DNA of 64,000 bases from NCBI RefSeq assembly GCF_036013935.1, contig NZ_CP107902.1, forward strand, positions 2,017,001 to 2,081,000, read 5' to 3'. The DNA comes from Streptomyces sp. NBC_00461. Lineage in GTDB: Bacteria; Actinomycetota; Actinomycetes; Streptomycetales; Streptomycetaceae. Both the position numbers and the translations under genes were made by a program. Positions 1 through 9,600 of this stretch are shown here, in pieces. Each line of letters begins with the position of its first letter. The first letter of the stretch is position 1. The notes below the pieces were generated by a model, which was given only the letters and a program-made list of their open reading frames with translations, was not told the origin of the DNA and searched no databases.

Positions 1-561
1 CTGGGCCCCTGGGCTCCCCTGCTGTCCGGTCTGGTGCTGCTGGGCACCGGCGCGGCGGCCGCTGTCGTCTCGTTCGTCGCCAAGTGGCTGCTCGTCGGGC
101 GGCACCGTACCGGTGAGCACCCGCTGTGGAGCGGCTTCGTGTGGCGCAACGAACTCGCGGACACCTTCGTCGAGGTCGTGGCCGTGCCGTGGCTTGCGGG
201 TTCGGTGCCCGGGACGCCGGTGATGACCGCGTGGCTGCGCGGTCTGGGCGCCAAGATCGGCAAGGGCGTGTGGGTGGAGAGCTACTGGCTGCCCGAGACG
301 GACCTGGTGACCCTGGAGGACGCGGCCACCGTGAACCGTGGCTGCGTGCTGCAGACCCACCTCTTCCACGACCGGATCTTGCGGACGGATACTGTTGTTC
401 TCCGTGAGGGCGCCACGCTGGGCCCTGGCGGGATCGTGCTGCCCGGCAGCACGATCGGGGCCCGCACCACACTGGGTCCCGCGTCGCTCGTCATGGCAGC
501 GGAGTCCGTCCCGGACGACACCCGCTGGCTCGGCAACCCGATCGAGGCATGGCGGCCCTGA
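1..561 (+). CDS. Pls/PosA-type non-ribosomal peptide synthetase, C-terminal end (5' truncated by window)
   Basis: The reading frame is open from base 1 and stops at 561, so only the last 186 residues are visible. A hydrophobic segment at the start (rich in Leu, Gly and Ala) is followed by a stretch ending in hexapeptide-like repeats (GPGGIVLPGSTIGA, then TLGPASLVM) typical of a left-handed beta-helix acyltransferase fold. This membrane-plus-hexapeptide arrangement is known from the C-terminus of Pls/PosA synthetases, which make poly-amino-acid-type polymers. The stop overlaps the start of the next gene by 13 bases, so the two are probably co-transcribed. The adenylation and carrier domains would lie upstream of the window; the family call rests only on the tail. 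Confidence 0.7.
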   Translation: MGPWAPLLSGLVLLGTGAAAAVVSFVAKWLLVGRHRTGEHPLWSGFVWRNELADTFVEVVAVPWLAGSVPGTPVMTAWLRGLGAKIGKGVWVESYWLPETDLVTLEDAATVNRGCVLQTHLFHDRILRTDTVVLREGATLGPGGIVLPGSTIGARTTLGPASLVMAAESVPDDTRWLGNPIEAWRP

Positions 562-2009
562 ACGCGGGCCACTCGGAGTCGGTGGGCGTCGCATCGGCGA
601 CGAAGAGTGGCAGCGCAGCGCAGGGAGCAGAAGCACCAGTGGCAGTTCAGACGTCGGCGGGTTCGGACCCGTACTTCCCGGATCACGGTGACGCCGGTTA
701 CCGGGTGCACCGGTACGAGCTCGCGCTCGATTACCGGCCGGGCCCCAACCGGCTGGCCGGGACGGCCCGGATCAACGCGATCGCGGGCCGTTCACCGCTG
801 GGCGAATTCACCCTGAACCTCTCCGACTTCAAGATCGGGCGGGTCCGGGTCGACGGCCGGCAGCCGCACTACACGCATCGCGGCGGCCGGCTGCGCATCC
901 GCCCCGCCAAGGCCGTCCGGCCCGGTGCCGCCTTCACCGTGGAGGTGCACTGGGCGGGCAACCCCAAGCCGGTCACCAGTCCCTGGGGCGGGCTCGGCTG
1001 GGAGGAGCTGGAGGACGGGGCGCTGGTGGCGAGCCAGCCGATCGGGGCGCCGTCCTGGTACCCGTGCAACGACCGGCCCGCCGACAAGGCGGCGTACCAG
1101 ATCTCGATCACCACGCCGTCCGCGTACGCGGTGGTGGCGGGCGGCAGGCTGCTGACCCGTACGACGCGCGCGTCGACGACGACCTGGGTGTACGAGCAGT
1201 CGGCGCCCACGTCGAGCTATCTGGTGGGCCTGGCGATCGGCAAGTACGAGACGGTGCTGCTGGGGGACCCGGGGCCGGGCGGGGTGCCGCAGCACGGGCA
1301 CATCCCGGCTCAGCTGCTGCCGGAGTTCTCACGGGACTTCGCCCGGCAGCCGAAGATGATGGACCTGTTCCAGGAGCTGTTCGGCCCCTATCCGTTCGGC
1401 GAGTACGCGGTCGTGGTGACCGAGGAGGAACTCGATGTCCCCGTGGAGGCCCAGGGGTTGTCGCTGTTCGGCGCCAACCACGTGGACGGGGCGCGGGGTT
1501 CGGAGCGGCTGGTGGCGCATGAGCTGGCGCACCAGTGGTTCGGCAACAGCGTGTCCATCGCGGACTGGCGGCACATATGGCTGAACGAGGGATTCGCCAA
1601 GTACGCCGAGTGGCTGTGGTCGGAGCGCTCGGGCGGCCGTAGCGCGCAACAACTCGCGGCGGCTGCGCACCGGTTGCTGTCCACGCAGCCGCAGGATCTG
1701 CGGCTGGCCGATCCGGGGCGCAAGTCGATGTTCGACGACCGTCTCTACGAGCGCGGCGGGCTGACCGTGCACGCGGTGCGCTGCGCGATGGGCGACGACG
1801 CCTTCTTCCGCATGCTGCGTGCCTGGGCGGGGCTGCACCGCGGCGGCGCGGTGACGACCACGACGTTCACGGCGCACGCGGCCCGGTTCGCGGACGAGCC
1901 GCTGGAGGGCCTGTTCAAGGCCTGGGTGTACGGCGCGGCGCTGCCTTCGATGCCCACGCAGATCCCGGCACGTCCCGCGCACCCGCCCACCAACGCCGAG
2001 TCGGCGTAG
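549..2009 (+). CDS. M1 family zinc metallopeptidase (aminopeptidase N-like)
   Basis: A 486-residue protein of the M1 peptidase clan, which removes N-terminal residues from peptides. The zinc motif HELAH is at residues 324-328 and the third ligand Glu347 lies in NEGFAKYAEW, giving the standard HEXXH-18-E spacing. The usual GxMEN substrate-recognition motif is replaced by a PVEAQG segment about 50 residues upstream, so specificity may differ. The protein is short for the family: it has the N-terminal beta domain and the thermolysin-like domain but no long C-terminal helical domain. No convincing signal peptide is present; the first 35 residues look unstructured, and a later start is possible. 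It overlaps the preceding gene by 13 bases. Confidence 0.88.
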   Translation: MAALNAGHSESVGVASATKSGSAAQGAEAPVAVQTSAGSDPYFPDHGDAGYRVHRYELALDYRPGPNRLAGTARINAIAGRSPLGEFTLNLSDFKIGRVRVDGRQPHYTHRGGRLRIRPAKAVRPGAAFTVEVHWAGNPKPVTSPWGGLGWEELEDGALVASQPIGAPSWYPCNDRPADKAAYQISITTPSAYAVVAGGRLLTRTTRASTTTWVYEQSAPTSSYLVGLAIGKYETVLLGDPGPGGVPQHGHIPAQLLPEFSRDFARQPKMMDLFQELFGPYPFGEYAVVVTEEELDVPVEAQGLSLFGANHVDGARGSERLVAHELAHQWFGNSVSIADWRHIWLNEGFAKYAEWLWSERSGGRSAQQLAAAAHRLLSTQPQDLRLADPGRKSMFDDRLYERGGLTVHAVRCAMGDDAFFRMLRAWAGLHRGGAVTTTTFTAHAARFADEPLEGLFKAWVYGAALPSMPTQIPARPAHPPTNAESA

Positions 2010-2010
2010 G

Positions 2011-2027
2011 CGGGCGGGCGCCGCCCG
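2011..2027. terminator. Possible bidirectional terminator hairpin
   Basis: A GC-only hairpin with a 7-bp perfect stem (CGGGCGG/CCGCCCG) and a 3-base loop sits in the 21-base gap between the convergent peptidase gene and the last gene of the CIS operon. There is no T-tract. It is plausible as a shared terminator, but GC-rich hairpins also arise by chance in this genome. Confidence 0.4.
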
Positions 2028-2030
2028 GCA

Positions 2031-2924
2031 TCAGCTCGCGGGCACCTTCAGCCTGTCCCAGGTGACCTTGCCCGGGATGCCGTCGGCGTCCTTGCCCTTG
2101 AAGCCGAGCTTGTGCTGCCAGGCCTGGTAGGACTTGCGGTCGGCCTCGGTCCACTCGGGGCTCGGCCCCTCCTCGTAGTGGCCGCAGCCCTCGGCGACCA
2201 GGCGCTTGCCCATGGCGGTGACGAGCGCCGACTTCTGTCCGACGTGGAAGAAGCCGGAGCCCGGGAACGGCGCGTACGAGGGCTTGGACGGCGTGGGCCT
2301 GGGATCGGGGTCCTTTCCGCCGCCGGAGCCCTTGCCGGCCAGCCGGTCGGCGATGCGTTTGCGCATGCCGTCCATCGTGAAGCCGCGCGGGTCCTGCTTG
2401 CCGGGCTGCCACTCCTTGTGGCCGATGACCGACCGCTCGCTCCAGCCGTGGTGGCGGCAGATCGCGGCGGACACCTTCTCGATGGCCTCCTTCTGGGCCT
2501 CGGGCCACGGGTCCCTGCCGTCGCCGAGGTTGATGCACTCGAAGCCGTAGAAGTGCCGGTTGCCGTCGGTGTCCGCCTCGTTGTCGTGCGGCAGTCTCGA
2601 CTCGTTGACGACGGCGCGCAGTACGTCGCTGTCGCCCAGCCCGGCATGGTTCGCACGGCCGTTGCCGACGAGGTGGATGTGGCCCTTCTTGTCGATGACG
2701 CCGTGGCACAGCGGCCCCGGCAGGCCCGAGTAGCCGTTGTAGCAGATGTTCACGGAGGCGTCCGTGCCCGAGGTGACGGTGTGGTGGATCATCACTCCGT
2801 TCACCGGGCCCCACGGACCCTTCGTATTGCGGTTGTGGGTACGCCAGTTGCGCACCTCCACAACCGTCAGGCCCTCCGCTCGCAGGATCTCCACCAGCTT
2901 GGACGCGCTCAGGGGTGTGGCCAT
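2031..2924 (-). CDS. N-acetylmuramoyl-L-alanine amidase with C-terminal peptidoglycan-binding region, last gene of CIS operon
   Basis: A 297-residue amidase_2/PGRP-type enzyme that should cleave the bond between N-acetylmuramic acid and L-alanine in peptidoglycan. The N-terminal catalytic domain shows IHHT (residues 47-50), a middle NHAG motif and the C-terminal HKEWQPGKQDPRG motif, which together supply the zinc ligands and catalytic residues. A Pro-rich linker (about 200-215) leads to a C-terminal module containing GHYEEGPSPEWTEADRKSY and ending in GIPGKVTWDRL, as seen in phage endolysins and Streptomyces wall-binding domains. No signal peptide is visible. Its ATG overlaps the TGA of the DUF6519 gene by 4 bases, so it is translationally coupled to the CIS operon. 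It may be a CIS cargo, a lysin, or a baseplate-associated wall hydrolase. Confidence 0.85.
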   Translation of the reverse strand: MATPLSASKLVEILRAEGLTVVEVRNWRTHNRNTKGPWGPVNGVMIHHTVTSGTDASVNICYNGYSGLPGPLCHGVIDKKGHIHLVGNGRANHAGLGDSDVLRAVVNESRLPHDNEADTDGNRHFYGFECINLGDGRDPWPEAQKEAIEKVSAAICRHHGWSERSVIGHKEWQPGKQDPRGFTMDGMRKRIADRLAGKGSGGGKDPDPRPTPSKPSYAPFPGSGFFHVGQKSALVTAMGKRLVAEGCGHYEEGPSPEWTEADRKSYQAWQHKLGFKGKDADGIPGKVTWDRLKVPAS

Positions 2925-4477
2925 CAGTTGTCTCCTTCCACCGCGGCCTCCGCTTCCACCGTCGTCTGCGACCTCCCGTGGGAGGGATCCTCGGCCGCCA
3001 GCTCCTCACGGCGTGCCTGCTCCTCCGCCGCGAGCGTCGCCGCGTCCGCGGCCGGGATGCTGCCGGCCAGCGGGCCGAAGGCGAGGCGCAGGTCGACGGC
3101 GCTCTCCTCGCCCTTGACCAGGGCGAGCGGTGCGAGGTGGCGGGCGATGCCGGCGGGGCCCTGCAGCAGCGGGCGGCGTGCCGGGTCGGCCGGCCATTCG
3201 ACGCCGCCGGTGGCGGTGCGGGCCGGGATCAGCCAGTGGTCGCCGGTGCGGTAGCCGCCGCCCTTGGCGAAGTAGACCTCGACGCCGTCCTCCAGGGGCA
3301 GCCACTCGCCCTCCGTGACGGGGACGGCGCCGCCCTTCAGGGCTGCCGTACGGCCCTTGCGCCGGGGGCCCTCGTGGTGGTCCCAGCGGCGCAGGAACGG
3401 GTTGAGGTGCGGCAGCCGGCCGACGCCCGGCTCGGGCTCGGCGGACAGCCGTACGCGACGGCCCGGCAGGTCCAGCTCCTCGACTCGCAGCAGAGGGAGG
3501 GCCTCCAGCCGGGAGGCGTACGCGGTGTCGGTGAACTCCACGTGGTCGCCGACGTCCAGGTCCAGCTTGTCGTCGTGGCCGAGCGACGCCAACTGCACCC
3601 AGGTTCCGTCGAGTTCGTCGACGGCGAAGACGACGGAGCCGTTCTCGCGGGACCACTTGAAGGTGGCGTCCTTCGCCTCGCCGCCGGCGTGCACCTCGAC
3701 CCGGTACAGCTGGTTCTCCGGTCCGCGGTAGCGGGCGTCGGGCCTGACCAGGCACGGGTCCTCGTCGGCGTGGTCGGGCCGCTCGCTGCGGGCGGCCAGC
3801 CGGCCGGTGGCCGCCGCCTGCCGCTGCGCCCACTTGTCGAAGGCGGCGCGGACGACCTCCTTCGACGGGTCGGCGTCCTCGATCGCCAGCTCCGTGAGGG
3901 AGAGCGGCAGGACCTGCCAGACCACCTTCACGCGGGCGGCGGTGTCGGGCATCGTCGCGCCCAGGGCGACCTCCCGCAGCGCCGGGTCCTCGGCCGCGTT
4001 CACGGAGCGTTCCCACACGTTCAGGTAGACGACGAAGGGCGCCCCGGCGGGAGAGGGCAGCCGGTCGCCGGGCTTCTCCGGGTCGCGGTAGGCGTCGGGC
4101 TGGTCCCAGTAGGTCCAGTACGACGGCGGCGCCGCGGTGTCCTGCTCGGCGTCCTCGGCGTCCTCGTCCGGTACGGGCGCACCGGGCACCGGGCGGTCCG
4201 CGTCGACCAGGATGCCGTCGACGTAGTAGCGGCCGCCGTGGATGTAGAGGGTGTCGATGTCGTGCCTGCCGCCCACGTACTCGATGCGGAAGCCGGCCGC
4301 GTCTCGCGGGCCGCCGTAGCGGCCGATCAGGTCGGCGGTGAGGGTGCGGGACTGGTGGAGCTGGATGGCGGTCTGCTCGTTGGCGTCGGCGTCGAGCTGG
4401 ACGCGGCCCTGCTGGGCGACGACCGCGGAGTAGTGCCGCTCCGGCCGGAAGGTGAGACGGGAGAGGTCAGCGTGCAT
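2924..4477 (-). CDS. DUF6519 domain-containing CIS accessory/baseplate protein
   Basis: A 517-residue protein starting MHADLSRLTFRPERHYS with the QQGRVQLDADANEQ motif typical of DUF6519 proteins found beside contractile injection systems in actinomycetes and other bacteria. The middle is beta-rich and ends in a charged, Ala/Glu-rich tail (from about residue 480). No catalytic motif, membrane segment or signal peptide is recognised. In phage and CIS clusters proteins with this N-terminal motif sit next to tail-fibre and baseplate genes, so a peripheral baseplate or surface role is the best inference. It is followed by the amidase with a 4-base overlap, and preceded by the gpI-like gene with a 56-base gap. 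Confidence 0.75.
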   Translation of the reverse strand: MHADLSRLTFRPERHYSAVVAQQGRVQLDADANEQTAIQLHQSRTLTADLIGRYGGPRDAAGFRIEYVGGRHDIDTLYIHGGRYYVDGILVDADRPVPGAPVPDEDAEDAEQDTAAPPSYWTYWDQPDAYRDPEKPGDRLPSPAGAPFVVYLNVWERSVNAAEDPALREVALGATMPDTAARVKVVWQVLPLSLTELAIEDADPSKEVVRAAFDKWAQRQAAATGRLAARSERPDHADEDPCLVRPDARYRGPENQLYRVEVHAGGEAKDATFKWSRENGSVVFAVDELDGTWVQLASLGHDDKLDLDVGDHVEFTDTAYASRLEALPLLRVEELDLPGRRVRLSAEPEPGVGRLPHLNPFLRRWDHHEGPRRKGRTAALKGGAVPVTEGEWLPLEDGVEVYFAKGGGYRTGDHWLIPARTATGGVEWPADPARRPLLQGPAGIARHLAPLALVKGEESAVDLRLAFGPLAGSIPAADAATLAAEEQARREELAAEDPSHGRSQTTVEAEAAVEGDN

Positions 4478-4533
4478 GAAGGGGGTCCCCCTGGTTCAGG
4501 AAAGTGCGGGTACGCGAAGTCGGTGGATGCGGC

Positions 4534-6699
4534 TCACGTCACGAAGAAGATCCCGGCGTCGGCGCCCGCGGGCGTGTACTCGGCGAGCCGCGCCCGCAGA
4601 CCGTCCTCGCGCTGCGGCCGGTAGAGGTCGTGGAAGGCGCCCGTCTCGGCGCCGTCGTCCGCGCCGCGCCGGATCACTTCGGGGCAACCGTCGGCCAACT
4701 GCCCGTACCAGGGCGTCCCGTAGCGCACGGCGGCGAACAACGGCCGTACGCCAGGCGTGAGATCGGGCTGGCAGCGGTGCCGTCGTGGCGTGCGCGAGCC
4801 GGCGGGGACGTACGAGTACCGCAGGCAGCCGATGCCACGCCGGGCCACGTGCAGTTTCCCTGTGAAGACCGAGTTCTCGGCGATCTCCACGGCGTGCGTG
4901 TGGATCTCGCCGATGACGGTCGTGCGGTGCACGTGGAGCACTGCGTGGGCGTGGCGGCAGTCCGGGGCGGACAGGGCCTCGCGGTCGTGGCCGGTGGCGT
5001 CCAGGACGCTGTCGCGCAGGTGGATGTCGAGGGGGTCCTCGCTCACCTCGTCGCCGATGACCTCGATGGTGCCGAGGATGCTGTGCTCGACCTGGAGGCA
5101 GGCGGTGGTGCGGTCCAGGACGATGCTGGGTTCGTCGGGCGAGTGCGGCTCGCCCTCCGGTTCCAGGGACCAGCCGGGTACGAGGGTGGTGTGCCGTACG
5201 ACGACGGCGCCCATCGGTCCGGTGACGTTGATGCCGCGTCCGGCGACCAGCAGCCCGTCGAGGACGATGCGGGGCCGCTCGTGCGGGGCGCAGTCGTCGT
5301 GCACGGCACGGATGTTGAGGGCGTCGGGGCGGTTGCTGTACCAGTCGAGCAGGCGGATCACCGGGCGGGTGCCCTCGGCCGCGCGCAGTTCCAGGCGGTC
5401 GCCGGGGTCGAGGTCGAAGTCCAGCTGCTCCTGGTAGGCGCCGCTGTGGGTGATCTCGATGATGCCGTCGGGGCCCGTGCGGCCGGCCCGGCGGTCGTGC
5501 TGCCAGGCCCGGTAGGCGTCCATGATCTGGCGGTGGGGCTGACCGGGGCCGACCCGGTAGAAGGCGGCGTCGGGCCGGTCCACGCGGTCGGGGCGCTCGT
5601 ACTCGCCGCCGCCCATGTCCGCGCCGAACGCGTAGTGGTGGTCCACCCACACGCCCTGCCGGGGAGCCGACCGGGCGCCGAACGCGATCCGCCCCAGCTC
5701 GGGGTCGACGGCGACCTGACCGCGCCCCGGCCGGTAGCGCCAGTCGGACAGGTCGGCGACCACGATGTCGGACGGCGGTACGGGCCTGTCCTCGCCGTCG
5801 CGCCGGATGACGAAGCTCTTGCCGGGGCCGTAGTAGTCGAGGAGCCGGTCGTGGAGCAGGCGGCGAGTGATGAGGGCCGGGACGTTGTCGACGGTGGCGA
5901 TGTGGGTGGGCGACGGCTCCGGGACCGGTTTGGTGACCAGGGGGCTGTCGTTGCCGAGGATCGAGAACGTGTAGAGGTTGCGGGCCCGGTCGATGCAGTA
6001 CGCCGGTGAGGACGTCAGCGGGTACGCCTTGAGCCGCCAGACGAAGAGGGCGACTCCGGCGGGGGTCCGGCCGCCCTGCCTCCGGCCGGAGCCGGCGCGG
6101 CGGACGTCGACCGTGCGGGCCGTGGTGTCGAAGGGGCCGCCCGCGAGCGCGAGAGCCGAGCCGTCACGGAGGTCGACGAGGCGGCCCCTGCCGGTGTCCC
6201 GGTACAGCTTCACCGGCTGGGTGTGGCCGACCAGCCGGGACAGCTCGACGGCCCGCGCGGGATAGCCGGCGACCTGCTCGGAGATCTCCTCCAGGAGGTG
6301 CAGCGTGCCCTTGCGGCGGCGGCTCGCGACCGTCGCCGCCACGTCCGCGCGTGGCGCGATCGCCTCCGCGAGGGCGGCGCGTCCGCCCTCGTGCAGGCCG
6401 GTGGTCAGGACGCGCTCGTAGCCGGGGAGCGTGCGGTAGCCGACCAGGTCGCCGAGGTAGGGCAGCACCCACGGCGCCGCCGTCTCCACGAACAGGTCCT
6501 CATACCCCTGCTCGACGCCGTCGCGGACGCGGTCGAGCTGCTCGGCGATGACGGCGAGCAGCGCGCGCAGCGGCTCGCCCTCCTCGGCGTCGCGCAGGAG
6601 GTGCCAGCGGGGCAGCAGCGCGGCGAGGCCGTCGGGTTCCCGGGACGTCGCCGGGGTTTCGGTGTCCAACCGGACATCCGCAGGGTGCGCAGACATCAC
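4534..6699 (-). CDS. CIS baseplate protein, gpI-like N-terminus fused to a beta-helix region
   Basis: A 721-residue protein. Residues 25-150 (LLPRWHLLRDAEEGEPLR through LPYLGDLVGYRTLPGYERV) resemble phage P2 gpI and Afp12-type tail proteins, which attach to the baseplate wedge. The rest is predicted beta structure. Residues about 400-630 carry repeated short hydrophobic turns (VLDGLLVAGRGINVTG, VVVRHTTLVPG, VEHSILGTIEVIG, VHRTTVIGEIH) that look like a right-handed parallel beta-helix, the fold used by many tail spikes. Its ATG overlaps the upstream gpJ-like stop by 4 bases. No separate tail-fibre gene with a receptor-binding tip is seen in the operon, so this fusion and the DUF6519 protein are the only candidates for a peripheral spike or fibre. 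Confidence 0.75.
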   Translation of the reverse strand: MMSAHPADVRLDTETPATSREPDGLAALLPRWHLLRDAEEGEPLRALLAVIAEQLDRVRDGVEQGYEDLFVETAAPWVLPYLGDLVGYRTLPGYERVLTTGLHEGGRAALAEAIAPRADVAATVASRRRKGTLHLLEEISEQVAGYPARAVELSRLVGHTQPVKLYRDTGRGRLVDLRDGSALALAGGPFDTTARTVDVRRAGSGRRQGGRTPAGVALFVWRLKAYPLTSSPAYCIDRARNLYTFSILGNDSPLVTKPVPEPSPTHIATVDNVPALITRRLLHDRLLDYYGPGKSFVIRRDGEDRPVPPSDIVVADLSDWRYRPGRGQVAVDPELGRIAFGARSAPRQGVWVDHHYAFGADMGGGEYERPDRVDRPDAAFYRVGPGQPHRQIMDAYRAWQHDRRAGRTGPDGIIEITHSGAYQEQLDFDLDPGDRLELRAAEGTRPVIRLLDWYSNRPDALNIRAVHDDCAPHERPRIVLDGLLVAGRGINVTGPMGAVVVRHTTLVPGWSLEPEGEPHSPDEPSIVLDRTTACLQVEHSILGTIEVIGDEVSEDPLDIHLRDSVLDATGHDREALSAPDCRHAHAVLHVHRTTVIGEIHTHAVEIAENSVFTGKLHVARRGIGCLRYSYVPAGSRTPRRHRCQPDLTPGVRPLFAAVRYGTPWYGQLADGCPEVIRRGADDGAETGAFHDLYRPQREDGLRARLAEYTPAGADAGIFFVT

Positions 6700-9600
6700 T
6701 TGACCTCCGTGAGAATGAGGGTGTCCGCGGCCCGCGGGGACAGCAGGGCCAGCTGGGCGGGCCGGATGCCGCGGAAGACGAACACCGAACGGCCCTTCGC
6801 CAGGCGCCGGGTGTCGGTGATGTCGGGGTTGAGGCGCAGGAGTTCGGCGAGCGGGATGCCCTGGCTCGCGCAGATCTCCGACAGCGTCTCGCCGTTCGCG
6901 GCCCGGACGGTGTGGATCTTCTCGTCGTACGTCGCCCGGCGGGCCGGTACCGAGGCCTTCGGGGCGCCGGGATCGGTGAGCAGGGCGGCGAGTTCCTCCG
7001 CGGTGGCGGAGGCGGGTACGCCGGTGAAGACGTCGACGTCGACGTAGTCGACCCCGGGCACGGTGTGCGCCGCGGCGAGGAGGTCGGAGAGGCGGGCGGG
7101 CTGCCCCAACTCCCTTCCCTCGTAGCCGAGTCGGGCGAGCAGAGCCTGTCGCAGCCTCGGCTCGACGAACTCCCAGGCGTGGTCGGGTGCGACCTTCACC
7201 CGGGCGGCGACCAGCAGCAGGACGGGTTCCCGCACGTCCACGCGGACGGTGAGGCTGCCGTCGCCGTACTCGGTGAGCGCGCCGCGCAGGGCCCGCAGGG
7301 TGTCTGATTCCCGACCGTCCCCGTCGAGGGGGACGTCGTCGGTGCCGGCGACCGTCACGTGCAGCACGCGCCGGCGTCCGTCGAAGAGTTCGCGGGCGTC
7401 GGCCCGGCCGATGCCGGCCCGGGAGCGGGCGAAGTCCTCGTAGTCGGCCGGTGAGACGAGCCGGTCGAGGGCCGAGACGGCCAGCGGGATCGTACGGCGG
7501 GTCAGGCCCGGACCGTCCGCGTCGGAGCCGCCCCTCGCCGGGCGGGGGTTGGTGACGGCGGTGACGCCGAGCGGGCGGGTGAGGGGCTGGGTGAGACGGT
7601 CGGCGGGCACGTTGGCGGCCTTGCCGGTGCCGAAGCGGTAACGGGCGTGGACGTTCTCGTGACCGGTGGGCAGGCGGGCGCCGTGCACGCCGTCGCCGAA
7701 GGTGACCGTCGTGCGGCCGTCGGAGGCGGTGCCGGAGATGTAGACGCGTTCGCGCGGGCCGCGTCCCGCGAGGCTGTCGACCTCGTGCCAGAGCACGCCG
7801 TCGACGCGGATCTCCAGCACGGGTGTGGCGCCGAGGGGGTTGTCGTCGGCGAGCCAGGTCAGCGGGGACTGCCAGAGCGCGAAGGTCTGGTTCGTGCGGT
7901 CCGAGTCGCCGCTGCCGATGGCCTCCTGCCGGCTCTCGCCGTGGGTGGCCTCGACGACGTTGCCCAGGATGCGGACCGTCTCGCGCCGGTAGCGGTGGGC
8001 TAGACCGGTGGTCAGGGTCAGGCTGGTGTGGACGCGGTCGCCGGGCAGCTGCGGGTCCACGGTCGCGTCGGCGGCGGCGATCGTGACGACCTCGGTGGCC
8101 GGGACGCCGGTCGTGCCGGGGATGTCGCTGCGCTCGCCGGTGACGACGAGGAGTCGGCCCGCGCCCAACCCGTCGTACAGCTCGGCGAGTTCGATCTCGT
8201 TGCCGTGCACGTCCTCGCCGAGCGGTTCGTCGGCCAGGCGCAGCGGCTCGCCGGCCGCGTACACGGTGGTGTCGCGGATGTGCGACAGCAGTACGTCGAA
8301 CTCGTCCAGCCAGGGGTCGGCGAGGGTGAGTTCGGTGCCGCGGCCGGTGATGCCGTAGTTGGTGTACGCCGCCGTGCGCGCCGACACGACCTGGGTGGTG
8401 ACGAACGCGAGCCCGGGGTCGCCGGGGATGCCGCCCTGGGCGCCCTTGGCGGGGCGCTGGATCGCGACCCAGCTGCCGACCGTGATGCCGGTGTGCACGC
8501 TGTCGAGTTGCAGCACACGGCGGTTGAGGGGCGCGGGCTTGCTGGCGATGACGACCTCGACGTTGGGCTCGGTGCTGCCCACCGTGTAGCGCAGGCTCAC
8601 CTCGTACTCGCCGTGGGTGAACTGCTCGGTGGCGCCCGGCCGCAGGGAGATCTGGTGTGCCGTGCCGTTGTTGATGCCGACGTGGATCAGGCCGTCGTCG
8701 TCGGGACGGGACACGAACAGGGTGCGCTCGGGCAGGCCGTCGCGGAGGCGGACGGTGACGCCCGGCTCCTGGGCGCCGGCCGGGACGGCGGTCCCCCCGC
8801 CGGAGGCCGTCCGGGAGTGCGGGAGGGTGAGCCAGCTGAGGTCGTGGTCCTGGGCGGTGCGGGTCGACAGGTCGACCTGACCGGGTCCGAGAGCGAAGCT
8901 GACCTGCTGGGTGAGGGGCAGGGTCACGGCCCGCTGGTCGGAGCTGTTCCCCTCCACGTACTGGAACTCCGCCCGGACCGGCGCCTTGCCCGCGGTGTCG
9001 TAGACGACTCGCATACCGGTCAGCACGGCTCCGGTGAGCGGCCAGTCCGCGCTGCGGATGACCCGGCCCTTGTCGTCCTGGACGGGCTTGAGCGGGGCGG
9101 TGGCGCCGAAGGGGGCGGCGGTGACCCGCATGGCGAGCAGCGCGCGCAGCAGCGGCGCGGTGGTGGGGGCGGCCGCCTTGCGCCAGGCGGGATAGAGGGC
9201 GCCGAGGCCGGGGTTGAGGGCCGCGAGCAGACGGACCGTGTCCGTGCCGGGAAGCTGGGCGCCGGTGGCGGCGGAGGGCACGGGAGGCCGGGCACGCAAG
9301 GCGGGAAGGACGGCGGCCAGGGCCTGGAAAGCAGCGGTACGCGCATCCCCCTCAAGGGGCGCGGGCCGTTTCGATGTGCGGCTGGGCCGCGTGGGCGCGA
9401 CGAGCCCCAACGGCGCAGCGGACAACGGACCGCCCGCCGCGGCACTCTCGTCGGAGCTCTGCGCAGGCGCCAACTCCAGTGTGCGCTCGGCCAGTTCGGC
9501 GAGAACGGCCTGCAGCTGCTCGAACCAGGCCGCCACGTCCTCCCACGGCTCGGCCAGCACCTGCGCCTCGCCGAGGCGTGCGACGGGCTCCGCGAGGCAG

